Source of the DNA: an uncultured Helcococcus sp.
Lineage (GTDB): Bacteria; Bacillota; Clostridia; Tissierellales; Peptoniphilaceae
Assembly: GCA_937926545.1 (NCBI GenBank)
Contig: CALAZW010000087.1
Location: 60,719 to 124,718, forward strand
Reading direction: 5' to 3'
DNA: 64,000 bases
Below are positions 55,548 to 64,000 of this stretch, piece by piece. A model generated the notes under the pieces. It searched no databases, was not told the origin of the DNA, and worked only from the letters and a program-made list of their open reading frames with translations. Within the stretch, counting starts at the first letter, position 1; every line of letters starts with the position of its first letter. The position numbers were made by a program, and so were the translations under genes.

Positions 55548-56504
55548 ATGGATTATTCAGTTTCTAACATTTTGGAAAAAAGAAGGCAAAAGAATAAAAG
55601 AGACAAGGATAGGCGAGTAAGACAGGTCTATGATAGGCTGCCTAGAATAAAAGAGATAGATGGTCAGATCCAAAGGCTTAATTTGGAGTCGGTAAACACT
55701 ATAATTTACGGTGGCAACCTGGAGACCATGCAAGATAAAATAAGTAAGCTAAACCAGGAAAAAGAAAAAATCCTAAGGGAAAATGGTCTGGACAAATCCT
55801 ATATGGAAGAGAGATATCACTGTGATATCTGCCAGGATACAGGCCTGGTTAAGGGCAAGTCTTGTTCCTGTAAGAAACAATTGAAGATAGAAAAACTATA
55901 TGACCTAAGTTCCATAGACAAGAGGATTAAAAGGGAGAATTTTAATAAATTTAACGAGGGCCTATTTAGAAAGCAAAGAATGGCCAATGAGGACCTTTCC
56001 CCTTACGAAAACATCATAAAGATAAAAAAGAGTATGGAGTTTTATTGCTCCCACTTTGCAGTTGGATCTCCCAACCTATATTTTTATGGACCGGTGGGAA
56101 CAGGTAAGACCTATATGATTAACTCCATGGCCAAGGAACTTTTGGACAGGGGGGTATCAGTCCTTTACCAATCTGCATCAGAGCTTACAGAGTACTTGTC
56201 CTCCTATACCTTTATGTATTCGGAGGAGAAGAAGCTAAATAGGGAGAAGGCTGATTTTATCTACAAGGCTGATCTTTTGATTATAGATGACCTGGGAACA
56301 GAGTTTATCAACGAGCTTACCAAATCAAACTTGTTTGAAGTGATAAATAAGAGAATAGTAAATGGTAGGACTACGATTATATCGTCAAATATAGCTCCCT
56401 ATGAGCTAGAAAACTACTATGATGCTAGAATTTATTCCAGAATCATGGGTGAATATAGGCCTTATGAATTTTTTGGAAATGACTTGAGAATGAAGAATTT
56501 TTAG
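55548..56504 (+). CDS. DnaC/DnaI-type helicase loader ATPase
   Basis: 318 residues. An N-terminal zinc finger reads CDICQDTGLVKGKSCSC (C-x2-C...C-x-C, ~93-109); then an AAA+ domain with Walker A GPVGTGKT (~184-191) and Walker B LLIIDDLG (~243-250), and the sensor region ISSNIAPYEL. DnaI loads DnaB helicase onto DNA. It abuts the DnaD-like gene and lies 1.4 kb after dnaB, a compact initiation set. Confidence 0.88.
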   Translation: MDYSVSNILEKRRQKNKRDKDRRVRQVYDRLPRIKEIDGQIQRLNLESVNTIIYGGNLETMQDKISKLNQEKEKILRENGLDKSYMEERYHCDICQDTGLVKGKSCSCKKQLKIEKLYDLSSIDKRIKRENFNKFNEGLFRKQRMANEDLSPYENIIKIKKSMEFYCSHFAVGSPNLYFYGPVGTGKTYMINSMAKELLDRGVSVLYQSASELTEYLSSYTFMYSEEKKLNREKADFIYKADLLIIDDLGTEFINELTKSNLFEVINKRIVNGRTTIISSNIAPYELENYYDARIYSRIMGEYRPYEFFGNDLRMKNF

Positions 56505-56512
56505 GAGGACTT

Positions 56513-57196
56513 ATGTTTTATCAAACTGCAAAAAAGGATGAGATAAGGGCCATTGAAAAATATGCCATAGAGGTTATAGGAATTCCCAGTATTTTGCTGA
56601 TGGAAAATGCCGCCTTAAAGGTTATAAAAAATATTAACCTGCTTAGAAGGGACACCTTTGCCATTATTTGTGGAGTAGGTAATAACGGAGCAGATGGTTT
56701 GGCCATAGCTAGAAACTTAATCAGTTTGGATAAAGAAGTTCATATTTATTTAATAGGTAGTCTGGAAGAGGCTACAGAGGAATTTATTTTTAACTATAAG
56801 ATTTTAAAAAGAATAGATGCCAAAATTTCTCCCATGGAAACCCTGGGGGATTTGGAGGATTTCAAAAGAGATATAAATAAGGTAAATACTATAATAGATG
56901 CCATTACAGGCCTGGGTTTTACAGGTGGTCTGGAAGGAATGGCAGAATATATGGCAGAGATTATTAATAGGTCTAGAATTTATACCATATCAGTGGATCT
57001 TCCATCTGGTATGGAGGCTGATCAAGGTCTAGTAAACACTATTGCAATTAATCCTTCCTTGGTGGTAACATTTCAGTATATGAAGGAAGGTCTGGTAAAT
57101 AATAAGTTGTTGAAAGATTGTCAAATAGTGGTAGAATCAATAGGTATACCAAGACAGGCCGAAAGACATATTTTGAGACAAAAAGTTAATTTATAG
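56513..57196 (+). CDS. nnrE: NAD(P)H-hydrate epimerase (YjeF N-terminal domain only)
   Basis: 227 residues. YjeF_N pattern: [43 protein letters not shown] and [13 protein letters not shown] with [11 protein letters not shown]. Repairs hydrated NAD(P)H by epimerisation. The ADP-dependent dehydratase domain usually fused to it is absent here, so that enzyme should be encoded elsewhere. RBS AGGAGG. Confidence 0.85.
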   Translation: MFYQTAKKDEIRAIEKYAIEVIGIPSILLMENAALKVIKNINLLRRDTFAIICGVGNNGADGLAIARNLISLDKEVHIYLIGSLEEATEEFIFNYKILKRIDAKISPMETLGDLEDFKRDINKVNTIIDAITGLGFTGGLEGMAEYMAEIINRSRIYTISVDLPSGMEADQGLVNTIAINPSLVVTFQYMKEGLVNNKLLKDCQIVVESIGIPRQAERHILRQKVNL

Positions 57197-57207
57197 CGGA
57201 GGATATA

Positions 57208-58473
57208 ATGTTAGATATTAAGAGAATTAGAGCAAATAAGGAAGAAGTTAAGGAAGCCCTAGAAAAAAGAACTGGTCACTTCCCTATAGATGAAGTGATT
57301 GAACTGGATAATGAGAGAAGAAAATTACTTACAGAAATAGAGGCAAAAAAAGCTGAACAAAACAAGGTTTCTAAAATGATTCCTCAGCTTAAGAAAAATG
57401 GAGAAGACGTATCTGAAGTTTTAGCAGAAATGAAGACCATATCTAAAGAAATCAAGGATATGGATCCTCAAGTAAAGGAAATTGAAGAGAAAATTCATGC
57501 TAAATTATTAGAAATACCAAATACGCCAAACCCTAAGGTACCCCTAGGCAAGGATGACAGTGATAATGTGGAACTTAGAAAGTTTATGGAACCTACTAAA
57601 TTTGATTTTGAACCTAAGGCCCATTGGGACTTGGGAGTAGATTTGGATATTTTAGACTTTGAAAGAGCAGCTAAAATTACAGGAACCAGATTTACCATAT
57701 TTAAGGGACAAGGATCCAAGTTGGAAAGGGCCCTTATTGATTTTATGCTATCCCTTCACACAGAAGAGCATGGCTATACAGAATTGGGAGTACCTTTTAT
57801 GGTAAATAGAAATGCCATGATTGGAACAGGACAACTTCCAAAGTTTGAAGCAGATATGTTCCACCTACCAGAAAAAGACTATTTCTTGGTACCGACAGCT
57901 GAAGTTCCAGTAACCAACTATAGAAAGGAAGAAATTTTAAGTAAGGAAGATCTTCCTCTATACTATACAGCCTATACTCCATGCTTTAGACAAGAAGCAG
58001 GATCAGCAGGCAGGGACACTAGAGGTTTAATAAGAAATCACCAATTTGATAAGGTTGAGTTGGTAAAATTAGTTAAACCAGAAGATTCCTATGAAGAATT
58101 GGAAAAATTAACTAGAGATGCAGAAGAAGTTCTACAACTACTTGAAATCCCTTATAGGGTTGTAAGATTATGTTCAGGAGATTTAGGCTTCTCATCCGCC
58201 ATGACCTATGATATAGAAGTTTGGATGCCTTCCTATGGTAGATATGTTGAAATATCATCATGTTCTAACTTTGAAGACTTCCAAGCAAGACGTGCCAACC
58301 TAAGATTTAGGGATGAAGACGGCAAGGTAAAATATCTTAACACCTTAAATGGTTCAGGATTAGCTGTAGGTAGGACCTTTGCGGCAGTTCTAGAAAACTA
58401 TCAAAATGAAGACGGAACAATTACTGTTCCAAAGGCTTTAAGAAGATACTTCAACTCCGATATTATCGGCTAG
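57208..58473 (+). CDS. serS: Seryl-tRNA synthetase
   Basis: 421 residues. N-terminal tRNA-binding coiled coil (~25-105), class II core with motif 1, motif 2 ([25 protein letters not shown]) and motif 3 ([16 protein letters not shown]). Normal length. GGAGGA precedes the ATG. Confidence 0.97.
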   Translation: MLDIKRIRANKEEVKEALEKRTGHFPIDEVIELDNERRKLLTEIEAKKAEQNKVSKMIPQLKKNGEDVSEVLAEMKTISKEIKDMDPQVKEIEEKIHAKLLEIPNTPNPKVPLGKDDSDNVELRKFMEPTKFDFEPKAHWDLGVDLDILDFERAAKITGTRFTIFKGQGSKLERALIDFMLSLHTEEHGYTELGVPFMVNRNAMIGTGQLPKFEADMFHLPEKDYFLVPTAEVPVTNYRKEEILSKEDLPLYYTAYTPCFRQEAGSAGRDTRGLIRNHQFDKVELVKLVKPEDSYEELEKLTRDAEEVLQLLEIPYRVVRLCSGDLGFSSAMTYDIEVWMPSYGRYVEISSCSNFEDFQARRANLRFRDEDGKVKYLNTLNGSGLAVGRTFAAVLENYQNEDGTITVPKALRRYFNSDIIG

Positions 58474-58481
58474 GAGGACAA

Positions 58482-59084
58482 ATGAAAAAAAATAGAAGGC
58501 TGCTTATACTTTTATTATTAGTCTTGTTAAGCCTTAGCTCTTGTGCACAAATAAGAGATTTCATATCCACTACTACTGGTAGTTTAATAGGCCAGGACTT
58601 TAATATTCTAGTTTATGATAGCTATGGAAACAATACCATGAAGATGCATGGTTCCAGGATAAATATTGAAGTTGTAGAGGAAAAAAAGAATAAGGATGAA
58701 TCCATGGCCAATAGTTCCTCAGTTTTAGAAATCACAGCCAATGGTAGGCAGATACTTCAGGTGGGTAATACCATGATTTTTGCTGAAAAAGGCCTAGATA
58801 TGGTAGAGGACTTTGAATTGGATCAAAATCTAGAAATTAGGCCAGGTGGTTCTATAGTGCCATTCAACAGGTATATAAATGACTTAAAAAACAAAATAGG
58901 TGAGGATAAGACAGTTGTCATATCAACACCTATGGGAACTCCCATAGGAGTCTATCAAGGAAAAAATGTATATGTTACAGTACCGGGGGATCTGCCTAAG
59001 ATGACCAGGTTGAACATTGATGGTAGAAGTTTATATATCCATAGGGCAAATTATTTAATTTTGGACTCAAAGATTTTAGATTAA
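58482..59084 (+). CDS. DUF5052-like lipoprotein
   Basis: 200 residues. Signal peptide with lipobox LSSC (C21). The body (FNILVYDSYGNNTMKMHGSRI... GTPIGVYQGKNVYVTV...) is all-beta in appearance and resembles DUF5052 lipoproteins found in Clostridia and relatives. Function unknown. Last gene of the operon; an S/T-rich patch after the lipobox may be a linker. Confidence 0.65.
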   Translation: MKKNRRLLILLLLVLLSLSSCAQIRDFISTTTGSLIGQDFNILVYDSYGNNTMKMHGSRINIEVVEEKKNKDESMANSSSVLEITANGRQILQVGNTMIFAEKGLDMVEDFELDQNLEIRPGGSIVPFNRYINDLKNKIGEDKTVVISTPMGTPIGVYQGKNVYVTVPGDLPKMTRLNIDGRSLYIHRANYLILDSKILD

Positions 59085-59169
59085 AAGTATTAAAAAAATT
59101 TTATATGAAAAAGTAAATTTAATAAAAAATTAGAGGCCTTAAAATCAAATTTAAGACACTTTAACCGGG

Positions 59170-59195
59170 ACACACTACACAATGTAGTGTGTTTT
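59170..59195 (+). terminator. Terminator of the gdpP-dnaB-serS operon
   Basis: 10-bp perfect stem ACACACTACA / TGTAGTGTGT with loop CAA, then T run. 85 nt after the last stop codon. Confidence 0.92.
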
Positions 59196-59204
59196 TCTTT
59201 TAGG

Positions 59205-59220
59205 ACACTATATATATGGC
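59205..59220 (+). promoter_or_regulatory. Candidate NrdR box
   Basis: ACACTATATATATGGC matches the first 12 positions of the NrdR-box consensus acaCwAtATaTwGtgt but not the last four. It lies just upstream of the nrdD promoter. NrdR sites usually come in pairs ~31 bp apart; I do not see a good second copy. Confidence 0.4.
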
Positions 59221-59228
59221 TTTAAATC

Positions 59229-59257
59229 TTTACAAGTCGGGTGAAATATTATATTAT
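59229..59257 (+). promoter_or_regulatory. nrdDG promoter
   Basis: -35 TTTACA (59229-59234), 17-bp spacer, -10 TATTAT (59252-59257). Confidence 0.7.
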
Positions 59258-59310
59258 GTAAATGTAAAGAAAAGGATAAGTTTAAGTACATAGATGAAAG
59301 GAAGTATGTC

Positions 59311-61473
59311 ATGGTTAATTTAGTAAAAAATGTTATAAAAAGAGATGGAAGGGTGGTACCCTTTGACAAGGAAAAGATTATTAGGGCTATAGAAAAGGCT
59401 ATGAATTCACCAAGTGGTATGTTTGAGCCAGGAATTGCCTTGGAAATAGCAACAGAAATAGAAGAATTTGCCAATACTATAAATAAGGATATTACAATTT
59501 ACCAAATAGAAGATCAGGTTTATTATAAATTGATCCAACACAATAATCCGCAAACGGCCAAGGCCTATGAAAGTTATAAGGCAGTGCAATCCTATAAGAG
59601 ACAAATAAATACTACAGATGATAGTATAATTGGTCTACTGAACGATGCCAATGAGGAAGTTGCCAATGAGAATTCCAATAAAAATGCCTACATAGTATCA
59701 ACACAAAGAGATTTAATAGCAGGGGAAGTATCCAAGGACATAGCCAAGAGAAAAATTATGCCTACAGATATTTTAGAAGCCCATGAAACAGGGGCTATTC
59801 ATGTCCATGATATGGACTATTTAATTCAACCTATGTTTAACTGCTGTTTAATAAACCTTAAGGACATGTTGGATAATGGAACAGTGATCAATGGTAAGAT
59901 GATTGATTCACCTAAGTCCTTCCAGGTTGCCTGTACGGTAACTACACAGATTATAGCTCAGGTTGCTTCAGCCCAATATGGTGGTCAGTCTATAAATGGT
60001 ATAGATAGAATACTAGCGCCTTATGTTAGAAAATCTTATGACAAGTATCTTTCCCAAGTTCTAGAGGAACAAAAGGAAATATATAAGATAGATATAGATA
60101 TGGAGGCTGCTGAAAGAGTTGCTTGGAAGAGGACAAGAAAAGAAGTAAAAGACGGGGTTCAAACCATTCAATATCAAATAAATACCTTGATGACAACCAA
60201 TGGTCAATCTCCTTTTGTCACCCTATTTATGCACTTTGAACCAGGCTATGAATATGCCAAGGAAGCTGCAGCTATAACAGAAGAAATCCTACTACAAAGA
60301 TATGAAGGCATAAAGAATGATGCGGGAGTATATGTGACTCCAGCCTTTCCTAAATTAGTCTATGTCTTGGATGAACACAATATCCATGATGACAGTGACT
60401 ACTTCTATTTGACAGAGTTGGCTGCTAAATGTACAGCCAAGAGGATGTATCCTGATTATGTATCAGCTAAGAAGATGAAAAAGTTATATGAGGGCAATGT
60501 TTTTGCTCCAATGGGATGTAGATCATTTTTATCACCTTGGAAGGATGAAAATGGAGAATATAAATTTGATGGTAGGTTCAATCAAGGGGTAGTAACCATA
60601 AACCTTCCACAAATAGGAATCCTATCCACTGGAGATGAGGACAAGTTCTTTGAAATTCTTGACAAGAGATTAAAGATAGTAAGAAAAACTCTTATGATGA
60701 GACATGATTTATTAAAGGACGTGACCAGTGATGTTTCACCTATCCACTGGCAACATGGTTGTATAGCAAGATTAAAACCAGGTGAAAAGATTAGCAAGTA
60801 TTTAGAAAATGGATATTCAACCCTTTCAATAGGTTATATAGGTCTATATGAGGCTTCAAAATTGGTTAAGGGAGTATCTAATACCCAACCAGCAGGCAAG
60901 GAATTTGCCATGAAAGTTCTGGATAGACTAGTAGAAGCTGCCAACACATGGAAGAAGGAAACAGGCCTAGGCTTTGCTGTTTATGGTACGCCAGCTGAGT
61001 CATTGACCAACAGATTCTCCAAGTTGGATAGGACTAGATTTGGAGAAATCAAGGATATAACTGACAAGGGATATTATATAAATAGTTATCATGTGGATGT
61101 TAGGGAAGAAATAAGCGTATTTGATAAGTTTAAATTTGAAGCGGCCTTTCAAGATAAGTCTACAGGAGGAGCTATCTCCTATGTGGAAATACCAAATATG
61201 AACAATAATACTGAGGCTATCACTCAAATTATTAAATTTATGTATGATAATATTATGTATGGGGAATTTAATACCAAGTCAGACTACTGTCACGAGTGTG
61301 GCTTTGATGGAGAAATTGTTATAAATGACCAGGGAGATTGGGAATGTCCAAATTGCCATAATAACGATAGATCCAAGTTAACAGTAATAAGAAGAACCTG
61401 TGGATATTTGGGAGAAAACTTCTGGAATGAAGGAAGAACCAAGGAAATAAATGCAAGGGTGTTACACATATAA
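59311..61473 (+). CDS. nrdD: Anaerobic ribonucleoside-triphosphate reductase
   Basis: 720 residues. ATP-cone allosteric domain (~1-95), catalytic glycyl-radical core and C-terminal zinc site CHECGF...CPNCH followed by the radical loop RTCGYLG (glycine ~698). Reduces NTPs to dNTPs without oxygen. The start ATG has AAAGGAAG ahead; another ATG 5 bases upstream is out of frame. Its last base overlaps the nrdG start. Confidence 0.97.
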   Translation: MVNLVKNVIKRDGRVVPFDKEKIIRAIEKAMNSPSGMFEPGIALEIATEIEEFANTINKDITIYQIEDQVYYKLIQHNNPQTAKAYESYKAVQSYKRQINTTDDSIIGLLNDANEEVANENSNKNAYIVSTQRDLIAGEVSKDIAKRKIMPTDILEAHETGAIHVHDMDYLIQPMFNCCLINLKDMLDNGTVINGKMIDSPKSFQVACTVTTQIIAQVASAQYGGQSINGIDRILAPYVRKSYDKYLSQVLEEQKEIYKIDIDMEAAERVAWKRTRKEVKDGVQTIQYQINTLMTTNGQSPFVTLFMHFEPGYEYAKEAAAITEEILLQRYEGIKNDAGVYVTPAFPKLVYVLDEHNIHDDSDYFYLTELAAKCTAKRMYPDYVSAKKMKKLYEGNVFAPMGCRSFLSPWKDENGEYKFDGRFNQGVVTINLPQIGILSTGDEDKFFEILDKRLKIVRKTLMMRHDLLKDVTSDVSPIHWQHGCIARLKPGEKISKYLENGYSTLSIGYIGLYEASKLVKGVSNTQPAGKEFAMKVLDRLVEAANTWKKETGLGFAVYGTPAESLTNRFSKLDRTRFGEIKDITDKGYYINSYHVDVREEISVFDKFKFEAAFQDKSTGGAISYVEIPNMNNNTEAITQIIKFMYDNIMYGEFNTKSDYCHECGFDGEIVINDQGDWECPNCHNNDRSKLTVIRRTCGYLGENFWNEGRTKEINARVLHI

Positions 61474-61967
61474 TGAGATATGGACAGATTCGTAGATATG
61501 ATGTGGGAAATGGACCAGGCATAAGATCCAGTATTTTTGTTACAGGTTGCAGCCATAAATGTCCAGGCTGTTTTAATGAAGAATACCAGGATTTTAAGGC
61601 TGGAAAGGAATGGACAGACCAGGAAAACCAACTATTAATTTCCTATCTTTCAGATTCCAATGTTAAGGGCCTTACTATTTTAGGAGGGGAGCCCTTCCAA
61701 AATATTAAAGGTTTAGTAGACATGATAAGGGCTGTAAAAAAGGAAGTTGATAAGGAGATTTGGATTTATTCAGGCTACTTATTTGAAGACCTTATAGTAA
61801 GGGAAGACGCCTGGGAACTTTTAAGTCTTTGTGATGTTTTAGTAGATGGACTTTTTATAGAAGAAGAAAAAAACTTAAAATTAAAATTTAGGGGCAGTGA
61901 AAATCAAAGAATAATTGATCTTAAGCAGAGTTTGGCCTTGTCCAAACCCATCCTAATGAATATATAG
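61473..61967 (+). CDS. nrdG: Anaerobic ribonucleotide reductase activating protein
   Basis: 164 residues. Radical SAM enzyme that installs the glycyl radical on NrdD. The cluster motif is C-x3-C-x2-C (GCSHKCPGCFNEEYQ), and GGEPFQ is the SAM-binding motif. Starts at the last base of nrdD, so translation is coupled. A terminator follows. Confidence 0.95.
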   Translation: MRYGQIRRYDVGNGPGIRSSIFVTGCSHKCPGCFNEEYQDFKAGKEWTDQENQLLISYLSDSNVKGLTILGGEPFQNIKGLVDMIRAVKKEVDKEIWIYSGYLFEDLIVREDAWELLSLCDVLVDGLFIEEEKNLKLKFRGSENQRIIDLKQSLALSKPILMNI

Positions 61968-61968
61968 G

Positions 61969-61991
61969 GAGACTCACTAGAGTCTCTTTTT
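61969..61991 (+). terminator. Terminator of nrdDG
   Basis: Stem GAGACTC / GAGTCTC with loop ACTA and five T. Confidence 0.85.
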
Positions 61992-62015
61992 GTTATAATA
62001 AAAGAGGGGGATAAA

Positions 62016-63137
62016 ATGAAATTTTTAGTAGCCATGGATTCATTTAAGGGCTCCTTGACGTCCAAGGAGTTGGCAGATATAGTGGGCACTTATTTACTTG
62101 ATAGGGGGCATAGGGTTAAAAGCCTATCCTTGTCTGATGGAGGCGAGGGTTTACTTGACAGTCTAGGCGAGGCCTTGGACTTGGATGTGGTTGAAATTTC
62201 AGTACTAGGACCACTAGGAGAAGAAAGAAGGGCCAGCTATGCTATAAAAGAGGATAGAGCCCTAATAGAAATGGCCAGGTTGGTAGGCTTGGACTTGGTT
62301 GATAAAAAAGATAGAAATCCTTTAAATATAAGTAGTTATTCCTTAGGTCAAGCTATCTTGGATGGTTTGGATAGGGGGGTTAAAACCTTTCTTATAGGCC
62401 TAGGGGGATCTGTCAGTAATGATATGGGACTTGGCATGTTAATGGCCCTAGGATATCGATTTTACAAGGAAGATGGCAGTTTAAGTGGCCATTATGGCCG
62501 GGACTTGGGCCAGATAAAAGAAATAGATGATAGCCAGGTGGATGCCAGGCTAAAGGATGTAAAATTTATTGTAGCATCAGATGTAAAAAATCCCCTTTGT
62601 GGAAGTCAGGGAGCCAGTATGGTTTTTGCAGGTCAAAAGGGGGCCAGCTTGGAAGATAGAAGGTTGATGGATGGCTGGTTTAAAAACCTAGCTGACTTGG
62701 TAGAAAAAACCTATGGAATAGACTATAGGGATTGGCCAGGGGCAGGAGCTGCCGGTGGAATGGGTTATGCTTTTAAGAGTTTTTTGAAAGCTGATCTTAG
62801 GCCAGGTTTTCAACTTGTTAGTAGTCTTTTATCTCTGGAAGAAAAAATAGACTGGGCTGACTATGTAATAACTGGAGAAGGACAATTAAATGAGCAAAGT
62901 TTGATGGGAAAATTACCAGTTGAACTGGCCAGCTTGGCTAAAAAACATGGCAAGGTCTCTATAGGACTTTTTGGAGCCATAGATATGGACCTGGGTAAGG
63001 TTAATGATATGGGCTTAAATGCTTGTTTTGCCATAAGTCAGGGGCCTATTGAAGAGCAAGAGGCCATGAACAAAAAGGTGGCAATGAAAAATTTACAGGC
63101 CTGTCTGTCTCAAATACTTAATCTTATTGAATTATAA
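62016..63137 (+). CDS. Glycerate kinase (GlxK/GarK family)
   Basis: 373 residues. Type I glycerate kinase: AMDSFKGSLTSKE, SDGGEGLLDSL, GLGGSVSNDMGLGMLMALG, GAGAAGGMGYAF and TGEGQLNEQSLMGK. Phosphorylates glycerate to 2- or 3-phosphoglycerate. GAGGGGG before ATG and a TATAAT (61994-61999) ahead, with no clear -35. Monocistronic as far as seen. Confidence 0.92.
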   Translation: MKFLVAMDSFKGSLTSKELADIVGTYLLDRGHRVKSLSLSDGGEGLLDSLGEALDLDVVEISVLGPLGEERRASYAIKEDRALIEMARLVGLDLVDKKDRNPLNISSYSLGQAILDGLDRGVKTFLIGLGGSVSNDMGLGMLMALGYRFYKEDGSLSGHYGRDLGQIKEIDDSQVDARLKDVKFIVASDVKNPLCGSQGASMVFAGQKGASLEDRRLMDGWFKNLADLVEKTYGIDYRDWPGAGAAGGMGYAFKSFLKADLRPGFQLVSSLLSLEEKIDWADYVITGEGQLNEQSLMGKLPVELASLAKKHGKVSIGLFGAIDMDLGKVNDMGLNACFAISQGPIEEQEAMNKKVAMKNLQACLSQILNLIEL

Positions 63138-63197
63138 TTTTGTTTTATGATTAAAAAGGATATAATAGATAAAGAATATAAAAAAAGGAATGGGAAA

Positions 63198-64000
63198 ATG
63201 GGAAAAAACAAGAAGAGGATATTGTTGACAGGTGGTGGTACAACAGGCCATGTATCTGTGAACTTAGCTTTGATTCCAATGCTTAAAGAAGAGGGTTGGG
63301 ATATTTATTATATGGGTTCTAAAAATGGAATAGAAAGACAGTTGGTTGAGGATTTTGATTATGTGGATTACATCCCCATATCTACGGGAAAATTAAGAAG
63401 GTATTTCGATTGGGAAAACTTCAAGGATTTTTTCAGGGTTATAGGTGGGGTCTTTCAAGCCATTCATAAAATAAGAAAAATAAAACCAGATATTATTTTT
63501 TCCAAGGGAGGATTTGTGTCAGTTCCCCCTATTATAGGAGGCTTTTTTAATAGGGTGCCAGCCCTAAGTCACGAATCTGATTTAACACCTGGTTTGGCCA
63601 ATAAACTAAGCCAACCTTTTGTGGAAAAAATATTCACCACCTTTGAGGAAACCACAGACTATATAAAGGACGATAAGGGTTACTTTCTAGGACCGGTTAT
63701 AAGGGAAAGTCTAAAGGGGGGAGAAGCCAGTAGGGCCAAGGAATTTTTAGGAATAGAAAATGATAAGGAAAATATTTTGGTCATGGGAGGCTCTTTAGGG
63801 GCTAGACAGCTAAATGCCAATATAAGAGATCTTTTAGATGACCTATTGGAAGACTATAATGTTATTCATGCAGTTGGTAAGGGAGGCTTGGATAGTGGTT
63901 TGGAAAGAGAAGGCTACTATCAGATGGAGTATATAAATGAGGAGCTAAAGGATATTTTAGCCTTGGCAGATATGGTTGTATCTAGGGCTGGATCCAATGC
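63198..64000 (+). CDS. murG: UDP-GlcNAc transferase of lipid II synthesis, partial (3' end beyond window)
   Basis: First 267 residues visible. N-terminal glycine loop LLTGGGTTGHV, the membrane-associating DYIPISTGKLRRYF region, KGGFVSVPP, HESDLTPGLANK, and GGSLGARQLN of the C-terminal UDP-binding domain; the window ends inside VVSRAGSNA. Adds GlcNAc to lipid I on the inner membrane face. The ATG at 63198 has AAAAGGAA ahead; another ATG 8 bases upstream is out of frame. TATAAT at 63161-63166 may be its promoter. Confidence 0.95.
   Translation, partial: MGKNKKRILLTGGGTTGHVSVNLALIPMLKEEGWDIYYMGSKNGIERQLVEDFDYVDYIPISTGKLRRYFDWENFKDFFRVIGGVFQAIHKIRKIKPDIIFSKGGFVSVPPIIGGFFNRVPALSHESDLTPGLANKLSQPFVEKIFTTFEETTDYIKDDKGYFLGPVIRESLKGGEASRAKEFLGIENDKENILVMGGSLGARQLNANIRDLLDDLLEDYNVIHAVGKGGLDSGLEREGYYQMEYINEELKDILALADMVVSRAGSN

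Noticed and set aside
1..64000. CRISPR arrays, insertion sequences, phage genes, tRNA or rRNA genes
   Set aside because: No regularly spaced repeats, transposases, integrases, tRNA cloverleaf with TTCGANTC-type arm, or rRNA sequence was noticed on reading; the region looks like stable core chromosome.

Overview
The window is 64 kb of an AT-rich, low-GC Gram-positive chromosome. AGGAGG-type ribosome-binding sites, TTGACA/TATAAT promoters with 17-bp spacers, short rho-independent terminators and a T-box leader place it in the Firmicutes. Oxygen-independent nucleotide reduction (nrdD/nrdG), a PerR/peroxiredoxin pair and the low GC suggest an anaerobe. The gene set (YybS-GdpP-RplI-DnaB block, SBP-permease fusion, DnaD/DnaI) fits Clostridia/Tissierellia; a Peptoniphilaceae-like anaerobic coccus is my best guess, but this is inferred from gene style, not from a marker gene. 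I saw no rRNA, tRNA, insertion sequence, prophage or CRISPR array. Most genes are on the + strand.

Layout. 1-13 kb: tail of a Mg2+ P-type ATPase; a membrane exporter on the minus strand; a self-regulated perR-peroxiredoxin operon; an FAD oxidoreductase; the metNIQ methionine importer; a membrane-anchored Mrr-type nuclease; and a tetR-MMPL-LxxG-repeat export operon with two identical operator copies. 13-19 kb: a T-box leader with one Stem I but two antiterminator/terminator units, controlling a fused amino-acid binding-protein/permease and its ATPase; then a CNNM/CBS membrane protein and a HAD phosphatase-galU-DsrE operon. 19-29 kb: a minus-strand ABC ATPase and a 1252-residue FtsX-type permease with a giant coiled coil; htrA; an unrecognised gene; an intergenic DnaA-box cluster; hpf; a membrane protein sharing an N-terminal motif with HtrA; and a MATE transporter. 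29-37 kb: secA, prfB (programmed +1 frameshift), tex, proS.

37-45 kb is an oligopeptide (Opp) importer and the most unusual part. OppC carries seven RCC1-like repeats, enough for a complete beta-propeller, in the extracytoplasmic loop after its first membrane helix. OppF carries about 170 extra, mostly helical residues between Walker A and the Q-loop. OppA carries a charged helical segment of about 60 residues. Three of five subunits are therefore remodelled, and oppB starts behind an odd leader with mini-ORFs and a hairpin.

45-64 kb: purine nucleoside phosphorylase; a UvrD-type helicase fused to an Fe-S RecB-like nuclease; dihydrofolate reductase; a long replication/housekeeping operon (DUF2232, gdpP, rplI, dnaB, GNAT, dnaD-like, dnaI-like, nnrE, serS, lipoprotein) closed by a strong terminator; nrdD-nrdG with a candidate NrdR site; glycerate kinase; and the start of murG, cut by the window end.
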